From the NCBI RefSeq assembly GCF_023159225.1, contig NC_063170.1:28484301-28548300 (forward strand): a stretch of 64,000 nt of DNA, given 5' to 3'. The notes below the pieces were generated by a model. It saw only the letters and a program-made list of their open reading frames with translations. It had not been told where the DNA came from and did not search any database. The stretch's first letter is position 1. Each line of letters begins with the position of its first letter. The DNA comes from Perognathus longimembris pacificus (Eukaryota > Chordata > Mammalia > Rodentia > Heteromyidae). Position numbers and translations under genes: made by a program. This document shows positions 23,014 through 35,811 of the stretch, piece by piece.

Positions 23014-23224
23014 TTTTTTTTTTTTTTTTTTTGGCCAGTCCTGGGCCTTGGACTCAGGGCCTGAGCACTGTCCCTGGCTTCTTCCCGCTCAAGGCTAGCA
23101 CTCTGCCACTTGAGCCACAGCGCCGCTTCAGGCCATTTTCTGTATATGTGATGCTGGGGAATCGAACCTAGGGCCTCGTGTATCCGAGGCAGGCACTCTT
23201 GCCACTAGGCTATATCCCCAGCCC
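23014..23224 (-). mobile_element. IDL-Geo-type SINE, young copy, minus strand
   Basis: An inverted full dimer with poly(T) start, differing only slightly from 18092. A perfect 14-bp duplication GTGAATTATATTCT flanks it (23000-23013 and 23225-23238). Confidence 0.95.
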
Positions 23225-23871
23225 GTGAATTATATTCTAATAAAAATCAAAAAGTCAGAGTCACATAAATCTCATGTGTGTACAAATATATAGTGTGTAC
23301 AAATAATATACTAACCATCTGTTTAAAGGTAAACTTAAACATTAAATTTTTAAAGAGTGTATCTGAGCAAGCACAGTTCATGAATTGGGCAACTCCAGAC
23401 TACAGGCATTGTGAGCTTTAGTGATAGCATAAGAGGAGAAAGACAAGGAAAGAAAATGTGTGATTGGTTAAAGTAAGCAATACCCTTATTTGGACCATTC
23501 CAGTGGAAAGGTTCCTTGTTAGAGGATAGTTGTTCTATTGTTGTTAGGTAGACTGAAATTCTATTTTACCTGTAACACTGAATTGAGTTTCTATTTGCTT
23601 AAGTCAGAGAGCCAGGGCTCTGAAGCTGTCTCCACCTATTAGCTCCCCAATTATTTAAACACAATTTATTTACAGACCTTAACCATAACAATTCAGCTCA
23701 CATTTGCTGCTTAGATTAAAGGGGTACCATCACTTAAAAATAAACAATTTCTCAAGATATCCTCAAAGAAGAATCTCACATAATGTGAGCAGTGACACTG
23801 TAATCAAGATCTGCAAAGTGCTTACATTCAGGGATGGGAAGCTGGTGAGAGAGAGAATTATTAACATCAAA

Positions 23872-24225
23872 GCCAGGCATCACTGGTTCATGCCTGTAAT
23901 CCTAAAGGCTGAAGATTGCAGTACAAAGCCATCCTTGGCAGGAAAGTCTGTGAGACTCCCATCTCCAATTAACTACAAAAAAAAAAAAGCTGGAAATGGC
24001 ACTGAGACTCAAAGTGGTAGAGCACACTAGCTTTGTGCACAAAAACTCAGGGCTAAGCTCAGAGTGGTAGAGCGCTAGCCTTGAGCTGCAGTTTGGGGAC
24101 AGCACCCAGGCCCAGAGTTCAAGCCCCATGACAAACCAAAAAATAAAAAGAAAAAGAAAGAAAACCTTCAGGGACAGCACCTAGTCTGAGTTCAAGCTGC
24201 AGTACCAGCACCAAAAAGTAAGAAA
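23872..24225 (+). mobile_element. B1-head/Geo-tail SINE with reiterated tail module
   Basis: The head (TTCATGCCTGTAATCCTAA) has a deletion. The right module then occurs in partial repeats: TGGCACTGAGACTCAAAGTGGTAGAGC, then CTCAGAGTGGTAGAGCGCTAGCC, then two stretches with GGGACAGCACC and GAGTTCAAGC. The total is ~100 bp longer than usual. Confidence 0.7.
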
Positions 24226-24504
24226 GTTACTAATACCTGCTCATCATATTCATTGTTCTCTTCTGTGGCAGTCCAAGGCTTCTCTGGGCCTTGTGGATTC
24301 ATTAAGCATCCAAAGAAATGTTTATCCATGCTCAGATTCACAAAAAACGGAGTTGAAGGAAAATGTGACAGTACTTAAAAATAAATAAAGATTTTATTAA
24401 ATTTCTTATTGCAGAAAGGTTACCTGTTAACTCTGTGTAGCTAGTATTCCTGGCAAGAATCTTCAGCTCCTGGCCTCTGTTAGCTTTTCTGCATATATAC
24501 TGGG

Positions 24505-24690
24505 TTTCATTGTCCCATGCCTTTAATCCTGCCCACTCAGGAACTCCATGAGACTCTTATCTCCAATTAACTACCAAAAGAGCTGAAATGGAGCTGTAGT
24601 TCAATGAGCTGTAGAATGATAGCCTTGAGCACAAAAGCATCAAGGACAATGCCCAGGCCTTGATTTAAGCACCAGGAATGGCATCAAAAA
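24505..24690 (+). mobile_element. B1-head/Geo-tail SINE with internal deletion
   Basis: It keeps CATGCCTTTAATCCTGCCCAC and then jumps to CTCCATGAGACTCTTATCTCC and the right module, so ~50 bp of the head are missing. Confidence 0.65.
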
Positions 24691-25382
24691 TATTAATATT
24701 TTGAGTGCCTATTCTTTTGAAACACAATTATAGATGCTGGATAGACAATTCTGAATCAAGCTGGAGAGACAGACAGTAAGCAACATTATAGGATGCTATA
24801 GTAAAGTTCTAAAATCTTGCAGGTTATTGAAGTAGACAGTTCGAGAGAGGGACTGGTAGCTACTGCTTATAGCAATACAAATGCAGACGTGAATAAAATA
24901 AAATATGCCTAAAATCCTACCCACCAAGAGACAAGTGTATCATAAGTATGCATTACTGCTCTACTTCATTGTCTCAGGAGTATGTATGTTTTCATGTGTG
25001 TTTTTTTTTCACTTTATGAAACAAGATTTGACCATTAATACTGTTTGTACCTAGATTTTTACTTAACATATTAACTATTTTACATGTAAGTAATATTTTA
25101 ATAATTGCTAAATCTTTCATTCAATTGATTTAGCCAGTGTTCAGTTATTGAATACCTGGAATATCACATACTATAACTTGAACAAATCACATGAGGTGTC
25201 ATATTTAGATCAAGTGCATTTCCATGTTGTTGATGTAAGCTTTGATCTATCACTAAGTATATTTTTATATATTTATACTTGTGGGTTGTGTTGTTTTGCT
25301 TTGTGTTATCCTTTGTCTGCCCTTAAGAACAAAGTAGAGTTGAATTTTCTCCCATATCACACTTCCCTCAGCTACCTCATAC

Positions 25383-25421
25383 AGATTTGTAGCAGATCTG
25401 TAGCAGATTTGTAGCAGATCT
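25383..25421. repeat. Short tandem repeat of an 11-mer
   Basis: About 3.5 copies of AGAT(T/C)TGTAGC in tandem. It is a small local duplication with no gene attached. Confidence 0.85.
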
Positions 25422-26637
25422 CAGACCTTCTTTTCCAAGTGTGTCTAAATCCATAGTTGATCATGTATTTCTCCCTTCCTTTCTAACTCACTTATTCTTA
25501 AAAATTCTCTGTTTGCCACAAAGATGCCATGACACAGAAAAATTTAATTACATTTCACTCTCATCTACCAAGTAGATAGGGCTCTCTGTAGAAGGATGAC
25601 GGTCAGGTATCTTTTCTTTTCCATTTGTACTGCTTCCTCTCTAAGCCAAGTTGATATTCCTTACCCAGAATTACCTGTAACAACTTTCTCACTTACTTTT
25701 CTGATTGATTCCTTCTCCATCCAGTTTTGCCTCTTCCCTCTAGATCTTGCTACATTAGTAATCACTCTCCATTGCCTTAAAAATAATTTCATTCTGTTCT
25801 CTTACCCCAGACCTTCTTTAAATGTGTATCCGTCTTCCCAATTAAAAAAAAAAAAGTTTTGGAGAATTGATACTGCTGCCTCTACTACCTGTGCTAAATT
25901 AAACTAAGTTGGCAATTGGCTTTCTCTATACTTTTATCTCCAGCCAGCTGTCTCAGCTTTTCACTGTTTTGTCTGTAAGAGCTGTCTGCTGCAAAGCAGA
26001 GCTTCTGACCACCTCTACCACTGAGGGCTGCCTGACTCATTGCTGCTTCCTTGCTCATCAGCAAGGAAACGCCATTAAATTTAATTCATAGTAAATATTT
26101 CTTTCTTTACAACTTCCACCTCCAGCCAATTGCAGTCTCTAAAGCTCTTTCTGCCCCCATGACTTCTAAGTGACAAACCCAGTAGAAATCTTTATGTTAT
26201 TAGATTCTTGCCAACATTAGGTTAGCAGTTACTTTCTTCTGAAATTCACATGGTTATGGCTGTCATATCCAACCGTTCCTCTACCTTCTCTTCTGAAAAT
26301 CCTTTGTGGACACAGTTTCTGTGCTAATTCTCTGTCTATTGTTCTTCATCAAACTGCCTACTATACTTTCCCCCTGGGTGTTACAGCCTAGGAATCCTTG
26401 AAGTATATTCTCTCTCCTAAACCTGCTTTTGGTGTAACTGCTTTTATTAGGTTACCCCTACGATGAAAATCCTTTCCCTGTGTCTTTAACTCTCTGTCTC
26501 TTTCCCCTTCTCCCTCCCAACATTGCCTCCTGTAAAGTTACCAACCAAATAAGGAGAATTATAATTTCCCAACCAGTATTTTTTTTCTTTCTACCTTGCA
26601 CTTTATAATTTGTAGTATGTCCAGAAATTTATGTAGA

Positions 26638-26713
26638 CAATCAGTGGTAGAACATTTACCTACTCTGTAGAGATCCTGGTTTGGATCCCCAGCCTTGCAA
26701 AAAAAAAAAAAAT
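26638..26713 (+). mobile_element. ID-like SINE monomer
   Basis: AATCAGTGGTAGAACATTTACC (A-box-like), GGTTTGGATCCCCAGCC (B-box-like) and a 14-A tail. It is a compact 75-bp element of ID type. Confidence 0.6.
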
Positions 26714-29089
26714 GCTTACCTGAATACCCTACTGAAAAAATGGGCAGTATATTTCATTTTATATAACAAAACATTACTGGGAAGAAAATCTTGCATTGGC
26801 TATAAGATCAGCTAACATAAAGGTCTCCAAATAAAGATAAAACCTGAGAGAACCCTTCTGCTCATTTGCTTGAAATAAACTTTCAGCAATCCAACTCACA
26901 TTCCACTACATTTTCCTTTGCCTTTTGCCCTTTGCCTTGCTCTACAAAAGATACTCTTTTTCTTTTTCCATTTAAGAAACATTTACTACCTAATCACTGA
27001 CTTTTTTATCCTTGTTGCCTGAGGAATAAATTTATTGATTTTTTTTCCCAGAGTACAAGTGAACCTTATTCAAGAAAACTTTAATAATTTTTTAGTATTT
27101 CACAGTATAAGTTTTACATTAGGTTAGCTGATACTGGTTACCACTGCTAACCAGTAGCAGGCAACATGGGCTTCAGGGCAGCAGAATCTTTAAAAGTTTT
27201 ATCTTTAGGTGATTCCTAATGCAATATATGTTTCCTCTTAATTTTTTTTCCACATTATAAAACTGCATTTCCTAAAGTTTACCTGAGATGGTAGACACAC
27301 TCCAAAACTGAAGCCCATTTTCCTTCTATACAAACCTAGGCTGATAATGAAATTGGGGAATTAGGAGGAAGAGAATTAAGAAGAATCTAAAAGAACAGAA
27401 CTTATTGGAGGTAGAAATGATTCAAATGGACACACAAGCTCTAAGAGCAGCCAGGGAGAAAATCAAACTTTTAAGTTAAATGGTCCATCAGCTACCTTTC
27501 TTAATGAGAAATAAGACATTTGCACATAGCACATTAAGAAGTAGAATAACACACTTCATCAAGTGGTATTGTATTGAGAAGCAACAACAATCTTATGAAC
27601 TTAGAAGAGAAATTAAGACCAGTCTCAAAAGATTGTAAACTAGATGTATAAATAACATATACAGAGAAGTGGTATTTGTGCATTTTACATGCTTGGTGAC
27701 TTAAGAACTTACCATACTAATGTGTTAACATTTTCTGCAATTGCTTTTCAAATTTAACTGTTGAGATAATAATTCATACACCATATAACTCATCTGCCAT
27801 GTACAATTCATATTGACCCAGTTATATATTCAGTATCACAACTGATTATAGAACATTTCATTATTCTGTAAAGAACTACTCATTTTAGCTCATCACATTC
27901 CACTCCCCCATTGTTCCTCACTTCCAACAGTCCTAGAAAACCAATGGTCTACTTTCCATGTCTAGACATTTCCTAGTCTGCATATTTCATATAAATACAG
28001 TTATACAATATACAATATTTGGTATTTTGTTTCTCTTCCAATATACCATTTGAAGAACTCCAAAATTGTTTTCCAGAGCAACTGCGCCATCTTACATTCC
28101 CATCTGGAGTGTAAAAAAATAAGTTTGTAACAGTGGCAGCTCTCTGGCAAATAATTTTTACATTCTTTTGTGTGTTTATCGGACATTTCTATACCCTTTT
28201 GGGAAAACTCTATTTAGTTCCTTTGCCCCCTTTTTAGACTGGATTTTCTTTTGTTATAATTGAAATAGTTCTTTGTATATTCTAGGTACAAGTCTCATGA
28301 CTTAATATGTGGGAGAAAAAGTTAGCTGGTATAGAAAAACATAAAAATTGTATATGTTAAAGGGCTACCTTTTTCTTTTATTTTTCTTAGGTGATAGATT
28401 CTCACTGTGGAGCCCAACCTCCCACTGAGCTTGAAACCCTCCTGTTTCAGCCTTCTTGTGCTGTTATAGGTCTGTGCTTCTTTTTACTTTCTTCAGGTTG
28501 TCCTTTGAAGCACACCATCTTTCATTGTGATATTTAGTTTATTTCTCCTTTGTTACTTGTATTTTTTGTTAGAATGCCTTGAGATTTAATTGATCTACAC
28601 TGTGTAATTTGATTCATATGTGCACCTATAAAATACTGACTTATTCAAAATAACAAGCAAACTTACCACCCATGAATATCCTTTTAACCCATTGTAAACT
28701 TTCTTTTTTCCAACAGATCATCACTGATTTGCTTACTGTCACTGTAGCATTATATTATTGCTTAATGTTTTATATAAATGGGGCCATACTATGTGTGACA
28801 TGTGATCTCCTGTCTAGATCACTCAGCATAATACTGAGAGTCATCTTTGATTTCATATGTATGTTTAGTTTATTGTTTACTACTATGAAGTATTTGGTTA
28901 TGTGACTATAAACAAATTTGCTTGTTATATGTACATGAAGATGGATATTTTGTTTTTAAATCAGATACACCTATTGCAAAGGCCCATATAAAATCTCCTA
29001 TGTAAGTCACTGTTTAGACTAGGCTTGCATTTGTGTTAGATAAGGATTAGAGAATGGCGGAGCTGGATCATTTCTTAAATACATATTTA

Positions 29090-29305
29090 GGGGCTAAAAA
29101 TGTGGCCTACAAGTAGAATGCTTACCTAGCATGCATGCAGCCCTGGGTTCCATTCCTCAGTACCACATACACAGAAAAAGCCAGAAGTGGCACTGTGGCT
29201 CAAGTGGTAGAATGCTAGCCTTGAGCAAAAAGAAGGCATGGACAGTGCTAGGCCCTGAGTTCAAGCCCCCAGGACTCGCAAAAAGAAAAGAAAAAAAAGA
29301 AGGAA
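29090..29305 (+). mobile_element. IDL-Geo-type SINE, older copy
   Basis: A full dimer, diverged (AATGTGGCC, CTAGCATGCATGCAGCC, a GGTTCCATTCC B box). Flanks AAATACATATTTA (29077-29089) and AAATACACATTTA (29306-29318) form a 13-bp duplication with one mismatch. Confidence 0.85.
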
Positions 29306-29904
29306 AAATACACATTTAACTCCTTCAGTAAATACTAAACCAGTCTAGTATATCTACATTCTCCCCAAAACAGGGTTTCTCTTTTGTCAGTCCTATTTTG
29401 ATTTTATATTTTGAATTTTTACTTCTCATAAATTATTATTGACTATCTTTTCTTATGCTTATTTACATCTCACTTAAACTCTTTGGTGAAGTGCCTTTCA
29501 AGTCTTTTGCTCATACTTTAATAAGTGTGAAGAGTACTTTATATATATGAGATACATATGCCTTTGTTATTATATATGTTGCTTTCAAATATTTTAAGTC
29601 TTTTGATTTTTTATTCTCTGAACAATGCCTTTCAAAGTACAGAAGCACTTAATTTTGAAAAATTTTCCTTTTGTTGATTGTTGCTTTAGTATCACTGCTA
29701 AGAAATTTTTACCTAACACAGATTTACTCCTATGTTTTGTCCCAGATATATAGTCCTAGATTTTCCATTATGTTTATGATACATTTTGTTTTAATGCTTA
29801 CATATGACACATAGTATGCATCTAAGTTCATTTTTTCATAAATCATTTGTTGAAAAGACTTTCTTTTTGATCGGCTTTGCTTTTTAATGAAAATCAACTG
29901 ATAT

Positions 29905-30152
29905 TATTTTATTTTTTTTCAAATTTTTATTATCAAACTGATGTACAGAAAGGTTACAGTTTCATACGTTAGTCACTGGATACATTTCTTGTACAGTTTG
30001 TTACCTTGTCCCTCATTCCCCACCTCCCCCTTTCCCTTCCCCCCCCCCCACGGAGGTGTTCAGTTCACTTACACCAAACAGCTTTGCAAGTATTGCTTTT
30101 GTAGTTGTTTGTCTTTTTTTACCCTGTGTCTCTCAAATTTGGTATTCCCTTT
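29905..30152 (-). mobile_element. LINE-1 3' UTR, minus strand, truncated
   Basis: It begins with a T-rich end and TTATTATCAAACTGATGTACAG, continues through the C-rich tract at ~30010-30051 and ends near GGTATTCCCTTTCAAT. It matches the 3' UTR of the L1 at 30675. No clear target duplication was found. Confidence 0.8.
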
Positions 30153-30477
30153 CAATGTAGGTTTACTTCTTTATTCTATTCTCTTTTGTTCTATTCTGTT
30201 TACTGCTTTAAATAAGAAGTCAGATAGTATTAGTCTTTCAACTTTACAATTATTTTCTGACATAGTTTTGTCCATTGTAGGTCCTTAGCCCTTTCTACAA
30301 ATTTTAGGATCCACTTGTCAATTTCTGCAAAAATAAGGGGAAAATCTGCTGAGTGTTTGATTTTAATTCCATTGAGTCTGTGTAACAGTTTGGGAATAAT
30401 TTACATTAACTAATACTGAGCCATATATCCATGAACATGGTCCATATATATCTCTTATATCTCCTTTTTGTTTCCTT

Positions 30478-30552
30478 ATAGTACTAGATATTGAAACTGG
30501 GGACTTACATATACTAGAAAATTATTTAACACTAAGCAACATCCCCAACGCT
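30478..30552 (-). mobile_element. ID-like SINE, minus strand, degraded
   Basis: TAGTACTAGATATTGAAACTGGGGAC ... AACACTAAGCAACATCCCCAACG is the inverse of an ID unit. Confidence 0.4.
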
Positions 30553-30674
30553 TTTAGATATGATTTGCAGGTGTTTATATTCTGTAGGTTGTCATTTTGC
30601 TTTCTGTATGACTAGTTTGTCTTATCTCTTAATTTTCACCCTGTTTATGTGCTTATATTTAAGGTAGATTTCTT

Positions 30675-33088
30675 TTTTTTAAGTTTTTATTATAAAACTG
30701 ATGTACAGAGAGGTTACAGTTTCATACATTAGGCATTGGATACATTTCTTGTACTGTTTGTTACCTTGTCCCTCATACCCCCCTCCCCCCTCCCCCTTTC
30801 CCCCCGGAGGTGTTCAGTTCACTTACACCATACAGTTTTGCAAGTATTGCTTTTGTTGTTGTTTCTCTTAATTTACCCTTTGTCTCTCAATTTTGGTATT
30901 CCCTCTCAATTTCCTAATTCTAGTACCAGTATACACGGTTTCCAATATACTCAGACAAGATTACAGAGATAGTGTAGATACAGTCCAAGAAGGTGATACA
31001 AGAACATTATCAACAGTATAAACTACAGATACACATGGGATGTTGAAAGTAGTTACAACTGTGATATAACAATCATTTCTATAAAATGGAGTTCATTTCA
31101 CTTAGCATCATCTTATGTGATCATAAGGGTATTGCTATTGGGCTCTTGTGATCCTCTGCTGTGGCTTGCCTAATCCTGTGCTAATTATTCCCAATAAGGG
31201 AGACCATAGAGTCCATGTTTCTTTGGGTCTGGCTCACTTCACTTAGTATAATTTTTTCCAAGTCCTTCCATTTCCTTACAAATGGAACAATGTCATTCTT
31301 TCTGATAGAGGCATAAAATTCCATTGTGTATATGTACCACATTTTCCTGATCCATTCGTCTACGGAGGTGCATCTGGGTTGGTTCCAGATTCTCGCTATG
31401 ACAAATTGCGCTGCAATGAACATTGTTGTGCTGGTGGCTTTACTGTGATTTTGTTTGTGGTTTTTTGGATAAATACCCAAAAGTGGGGTTGCTGGGTCAT
31501 AGGGGAGTTCTACATTTAGCCTTCTGAGGAATCTCCATACTGCTTTCCAGAGTGGCTGAACCAGTTTACATTCCCACCAACAATGAAGTAGGATTCCCTT
31601 TTGGCCACATCCCCTGCAACAACTGTTATTGTTAGTTTTCTTGATATATGACATTCTTACTGGGGTGAGATGGAATCTCAATGTTGTTTTGATTTGCATT
31701 TCTTTTATGGCCAGTGATGTAGAGCACTTTTTCATATGTCTCTTGGCCATTCTCATTTCCTCATCAGAGAAGTCTCTTTGTAGGTCTTTAGCCCACTTGA
31801 TGAGTGGGCTGTTAGTTCTTTGTGGTTTTGTTTTGGAGGAAGATAATTTTTTTAGTTCTGCATATATTTTAGATATGAGGCCTTTGTCTGTTGAATGGCC
31901 GGTAAAGATCTTCTCCCAGTCTGTGGGCTTTCTGTTTATCTTGCAAGCTATGTCCTTTGCCATGCAGAAGCTCTGCAGTTTGATGCAGTCCCATTTGTCC
32001 AACCTTTCTTTGATTTGTAACCTTTCAGGGTCTTTGTTAAGGAAGTTCCGTCCTGTGCCAAGGCGCCCAAGTGTTTCTCCAACTTCTTCCTTTAGTGTTT
32101 TCAGGGTGTCGGTTTTGATTTCAAGGTCTTTAATCCATTTGGAATTGATTTTGGTGCAGGGTGATATATAAGGATCTAGTTTTAGTTTGTTGCATGTGTT
32201 GAGCCAGTTTTTCCAGCACAATTTGTTAAAGAGGCTATCTTTCTTCCAAACTATTGTTTTAGCCCCTTTATCAAATATTAAGTAGGCGTAGTTCTGTGGG
32301 TTCATTCCCGGGTCTTCAATTCTGTTCCATGGTCTTCAGGCCTGTTCTGGTGCCAATACCAAGCTGTTTTTATTACTATAGCTTTATAGTACAGCTTGAA
32401 GTTGGGTATTGTAATTCCCCCAGCACTGTTCTTTCTGCTTAGGATTGTTTTTGCTATTCTAGGTCTTTTATTATTCCATATGAATTTCCCAATTGCTTCC
32501 TCTATTTCATCAAAAAATGGTGTTGGGATATTAATGGGTATTGCATTGAATTTGTAGATAGCCTTTGGCAATATTGCCATTTTGATTATATTAATCCTCC
32601 CAATCCAGGAGCATGGGAGGTTTTTCCATTTCCTTAGTTCTGACTTAATTTCGTTTTTCAAGCTTTTAAAGTTCTCCTCAAAGAAGTCTTTCACTTCTTT
32701 GGTTAAGGTTATTCCTAGGTATTTTATGTTTTTGGGGGCTATTGCAAAGGGTGTTGCTTTCCTGATATCAGCCTCGGTCTTTGGGTCGTTAGCATAGAGA
32801 AAGGCCGTTTATTTTTGAAGGTTTATTTTATATCCTGCAACTTTGCCAAAGTTTTGGATTAGCTCTAGTAGCTTGGGGGTAGAGTCTATGGGATTCTTTA
32901 GGTATAGGATCATGTCATCTGCGAAGAGAGAGAGTTTAACTTCATCTTTACCTACTTGGATCCCCTTTATATTTTCTTCTTGCCTGATTGCTCTGGCTAG
33001 GAATTCTAGTACTATGTTGAAGAGCAGGGGAGAGAGTGGACATCCCTGCCTTGTTCCTGATTTTAAAGGGAATGGCTTTAGTTTTTCA
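30675..33088 (-). mobile_element. 5'-truncated LINE-1, 2.4 kb, with 15-bp TSD
   Basis: The L1 lies antisense to ITFG1. From left to right on the + strand it shows poly(T) (short), the 3' UTR with a C-rich tract near 30779-30806, and the ORF2 tail up to the reverse transcriptase region. TAAGGTAGATTTCTT occurs exactly at both ends (30660-30674 and 33089-33103), so the boundaries are firm and the insertion is target-primed. Truncation is inside ORF2, and the 5' UTR and ORF1 are absent. The sequence is only lightly diverged from the other young L1 copies here. It inserted into an ancient L1. Confidence 0.95.
31178..33088 (-). pseudogene. LINE-1 ORF2 remnant (reverse transcriptase C-half and cysteine-rich tail)
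   Basis: The minus strand reads the ORF2 C-terminal half. An FADD catalytic motif of the reverse transcriptase is visible just inside the truncated 5' end (about 32915-32930). The later part holds the conserved [20 protein letters not shown] cysteine/histidine region (about 31540-31605) and WIRKMWYIYTMEFYASIRKN. The frame is broken: an in-frame TAA lies at about 32809-32811, and a one-base shift near 32320-32330 separates a 130-residue and a 374-residue open piece. It therefore cannot make a working protein. It ends at the normal ORF2 stop just before the 3' UTR. Confidence 0.92.
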
Positions 33089-33103
33089 TAAGGTAGATTT
33101 CTT

Positions 33104-33650
33104 ATAAGTGGAATTAGTTAAGCATTAGGTTATTAATTCAACTTTGAGAATCTATGCCTTTCAGTTTGTACTTTAACTTTATATTTCATCATAATATTGC
33201 TATAGCTAGTTTCGGTCTACCATATTATTTTGTTGTTCTGTTTCTGCTCTCATTTGAAATGTTTTTTTGATATTACATTTTACCTTTTTGTTGTTATATT
33301 TACTATGTATCTTACCGGTAAATCTTAGGATTTACCATCTATCCTTAGATGCTGTTATACCATCTCACTTATAACTTTAGAACCTTGAAGCAATATATTT
33401 ATTTCTCTTTTCTGGGTTGGTGCTATTTTTATCACACATCTTTTATCTGTTTACTTGCATTTGTTAATACCATATTATGTGAGTTTTATTTGTTTAATTT
33501 TAATTCTCTTTAAAGAGATTTGAACAAAACCCATTGTATATTTGCCTACATTTTTGAAATTATGTAAAGCCAATGCTCTTTCTTTTGTATAAATTTAGAT
33601 TGTCATTTTCCATCTTCATGATGAACTTCCTTTAACATTTTTTTAAACTT
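33104..33650 (-). mobile_element. Ancient LINE-1/HAL1-like sequence, continuation
   Basis: It follows directly after the right target duplication of the young L1. CTTATAAGTGGAATTAG...TCTATGCCTTTCAG resembles antisense old L1 ORF2. Further right the identity becomes vague. Confidence 0.4.
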
Positions 33651-33671
33651 CAATGTAGAAGAAATATTGAG

Positions 33672-33960
33672 GACAGGCATGGCAGCTCACGCCTGTAATC
33701 CCAAATACTCAAGAGACAAAGATTGAGACTATCTCAGTTAGAAGCCAGCCTAGCCAAAAAGTATGGGACTCTCACAACCAACAAGTTGGGTATAGTGTTT
33801 TAGGCCTGTAATCTAATCACCTTGGAGGCAGGAGTAAGAGAAATATGGTGTGAGACTGGCCCTGAGCCATAAAACATGATAACCTACCTGACAAATGACT
33901 AAAGCAGAAAAGGGTATAGGCATGGCATAAATGGCAGAGCACATTTCAAGCAAGGAAAAT
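33672..33960 (+). mobile_element. B1-like SINE pair, diverged
   Basis: GGCATGGCAGCTCACGCCTGTAATCCC...TTAGAAGCCAGCC is a B1-like head. A second, weaker repeat of the same form (GTTTTAGGCCTGTAATC...GAGGCAGGAG) follows at ~33795. Confidence 0.5.
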
Positions 33961-35507
33961 GCCACTAGAGGAAAGGGGAGGAAATGAAACAATTGGCACA
34001 AAAATGACTACCTGAATATTGTAATATTTTACCTCAGAACACAGTCAACATAAATTTAATAAAACAAAGGATTGAGAAGATATGTTTATCAAACTAACAG
34101 TAATATGAACACAATAATAATACAGTTAATGTGTTGAGCTTTGTATAGGCAGGAACTAAACACTGTCCTATATGTTCTCATTTAATCGTTGACAACCATA
34201 TGAAGTAATACTATTTTTATTATTCCTACTTCATAAACAAGATATAAGAAAAACAGGGAATGGGCTAGTGTCCCAAAGCAATCAGAGGTCTGAAATTCAA
34301 TACAAAAAAGAGTGATTTCATAGAAAAATGAATAGCTGAAAAACATAAAAGACAGCTTCTCATAATCAAAAAATTAGGTCATTTAAAGCTATTCAGTTGG
34401 CAAGAATAAGATGCAATACTGCTAATAATTGAAAAGATATAAAAGAGACACTCATACACTGTTGGAAATATAGACTAGCACCTTTTAGAGGGCCATTTTA
34501 ATTTACCTGTTGACATTTAAAATATACATCTTTGGCCAGATGACATTACTGGCAATCCTCATACAAGTGCCCAAGGAACAATAATGTGTGTGTGTGTACC
34601 TCTATGTAAGTGTGGTTTTTTTTTATGCAGAACAGTCAGCAACATTTTGATCCTTAGCCCAACTGGATTTGATTATTTTAGCTTGTTCTAAGGGTATATA
34701 TAATACCATATTTTTATGTGACTGGAAGGAGAGTGAAGTTTGAAAAGATTAATACCAATTCATTAACAGTGTTTAACCTTGGAAAGTAAGAATTTTTATT
34801 TTTAATGGCTGTATTCCTTACAATAACTTTGTAATAGGTTTGAGAATTTGATTTGAAAATATCATCATTCTCCCCAAGTGTCAAAATCAAATAGATCCAG
34901 GTTTTTTTCCTCCCAGCCAAATCACTGTATTTTCACAGGTAAAATGTTGGCCTTAGCCTTATAGAATTCAGTAGATTTAAAACAACTGAACTTTTGCAGG
35001 TCCTTAGTTTTACACTTAATTTACATGAACTCTTAAGCCAGTTATCATTTTCCCAAACACATAATACATACCAAAAATTTGGAATAACCTTTTAAACTGT
35101 GAAAATACAATTAAGGTTTTGTTGTATATTTAAAAAACATAGCCTGAACATAATAGTAAATAATTAAATCCATGAAATAGCCTTGAAAAAAGAAGTAGAG
35201 CATGCTACCACCCAAGGATTGGACAGTATGGTACATTGATTATAGACTATAGCAGAAAGTAACAAAGAGGAAATCATTTATTCTTTCTATGTGTTAGGTG
35301 TGGAGCATGATCACCCCACAATTTTCCAAGTAAATGTAACAACTCAAGAGTTCTTATCTCATTAGCTAGAGAACTGTTCTAGTAAACTGCTGAAATCTTT
35401 TATTTGGACAATCCTTATACTAATCTTTATTAGTATAGGCTCCCAACCCATATTAAACACAACTTTTTATTTCTTACAACTGATCCAGTTTAGATTTTCC
35501 AAATCAA

Positions 35508-35735
35508 CAATTCTGGGCTTTGTGCTTATTAGGCAGGCTTTCTACTGCTATAGTCCTGCCTCCAGCCCTTCTTCCCTGGTTATTTTTTAAATAGTGTCTC
35601 AATATTTGTCCAGGCAAGCCTCACAAATGGTCCTTCTATTTTAGCTTCCCACCATAGCTGGAATAGCATGTACTACCATAGCCATCTCTGTTGGTATAGG
35701 TATCTCACAAACTTTTCTGTCTAGGCTGGCCTAGT
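35508..35735 (-). mobile_element. Old SINE, minus strand, degraded
   Basis: CTGGGCTTTGTGCTTATTAGGCAGG...CCTGCCTCCAGCCC is an inverted ID-like part. TCCAGGCAAGCCTCACA...TAGCTGGAATAGCATG is an inverted B1-like part. Confidence 0.4.
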
Positions 35736-35744
35736 ACAGTGATC

Positions 35745-35746
<2 letters not shown>

Positions 35747-35809
<63 letters not shown>
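35747..35809. repeat. (GT)31 microsatellite
   Basis: An uninterrupted TG/GT run of about 63 bp, ending at the boundary of the L1 3' UTR that follows. Confidence 0.97.

Positions 35810-35811
<2 letters not shown>

Larger units (their letters stand above)
29390..30660 (-). mobile_element. Ancient LINE-1 ORF2 region, minus strand, host of later insertions
   Basis: Antisense L1 phrases: TTTTGTTGATTGTTGCTTTAGTA, AATCAACTGATATTATTTT...GTTTACTTCTTTATTCTATTC, CCACTTGTCAATTTCTGCAAAAA and TTTGATTTTAATTCCATTGAGTCTG. A younger L1 3' end (29905-30152), an ID-like unit (30478-30552) and the young L1 at 30675-33088 interrupt it. It appears to continue after 33103. Confidence 0.6.

Noticed and set aside
25383..25421. 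CRISPR-like or other array from short direct repeats
   Set aside because: An 11-bp tandem repeat with no spacers in a mammalian intron is simple local duplication.
31629..32171. 180-residue open frame on the + strand
   Set aside because: It is the antisense shadow of the L1 ORF2 remnant at 30675-33088, and its translation resembles no protein.
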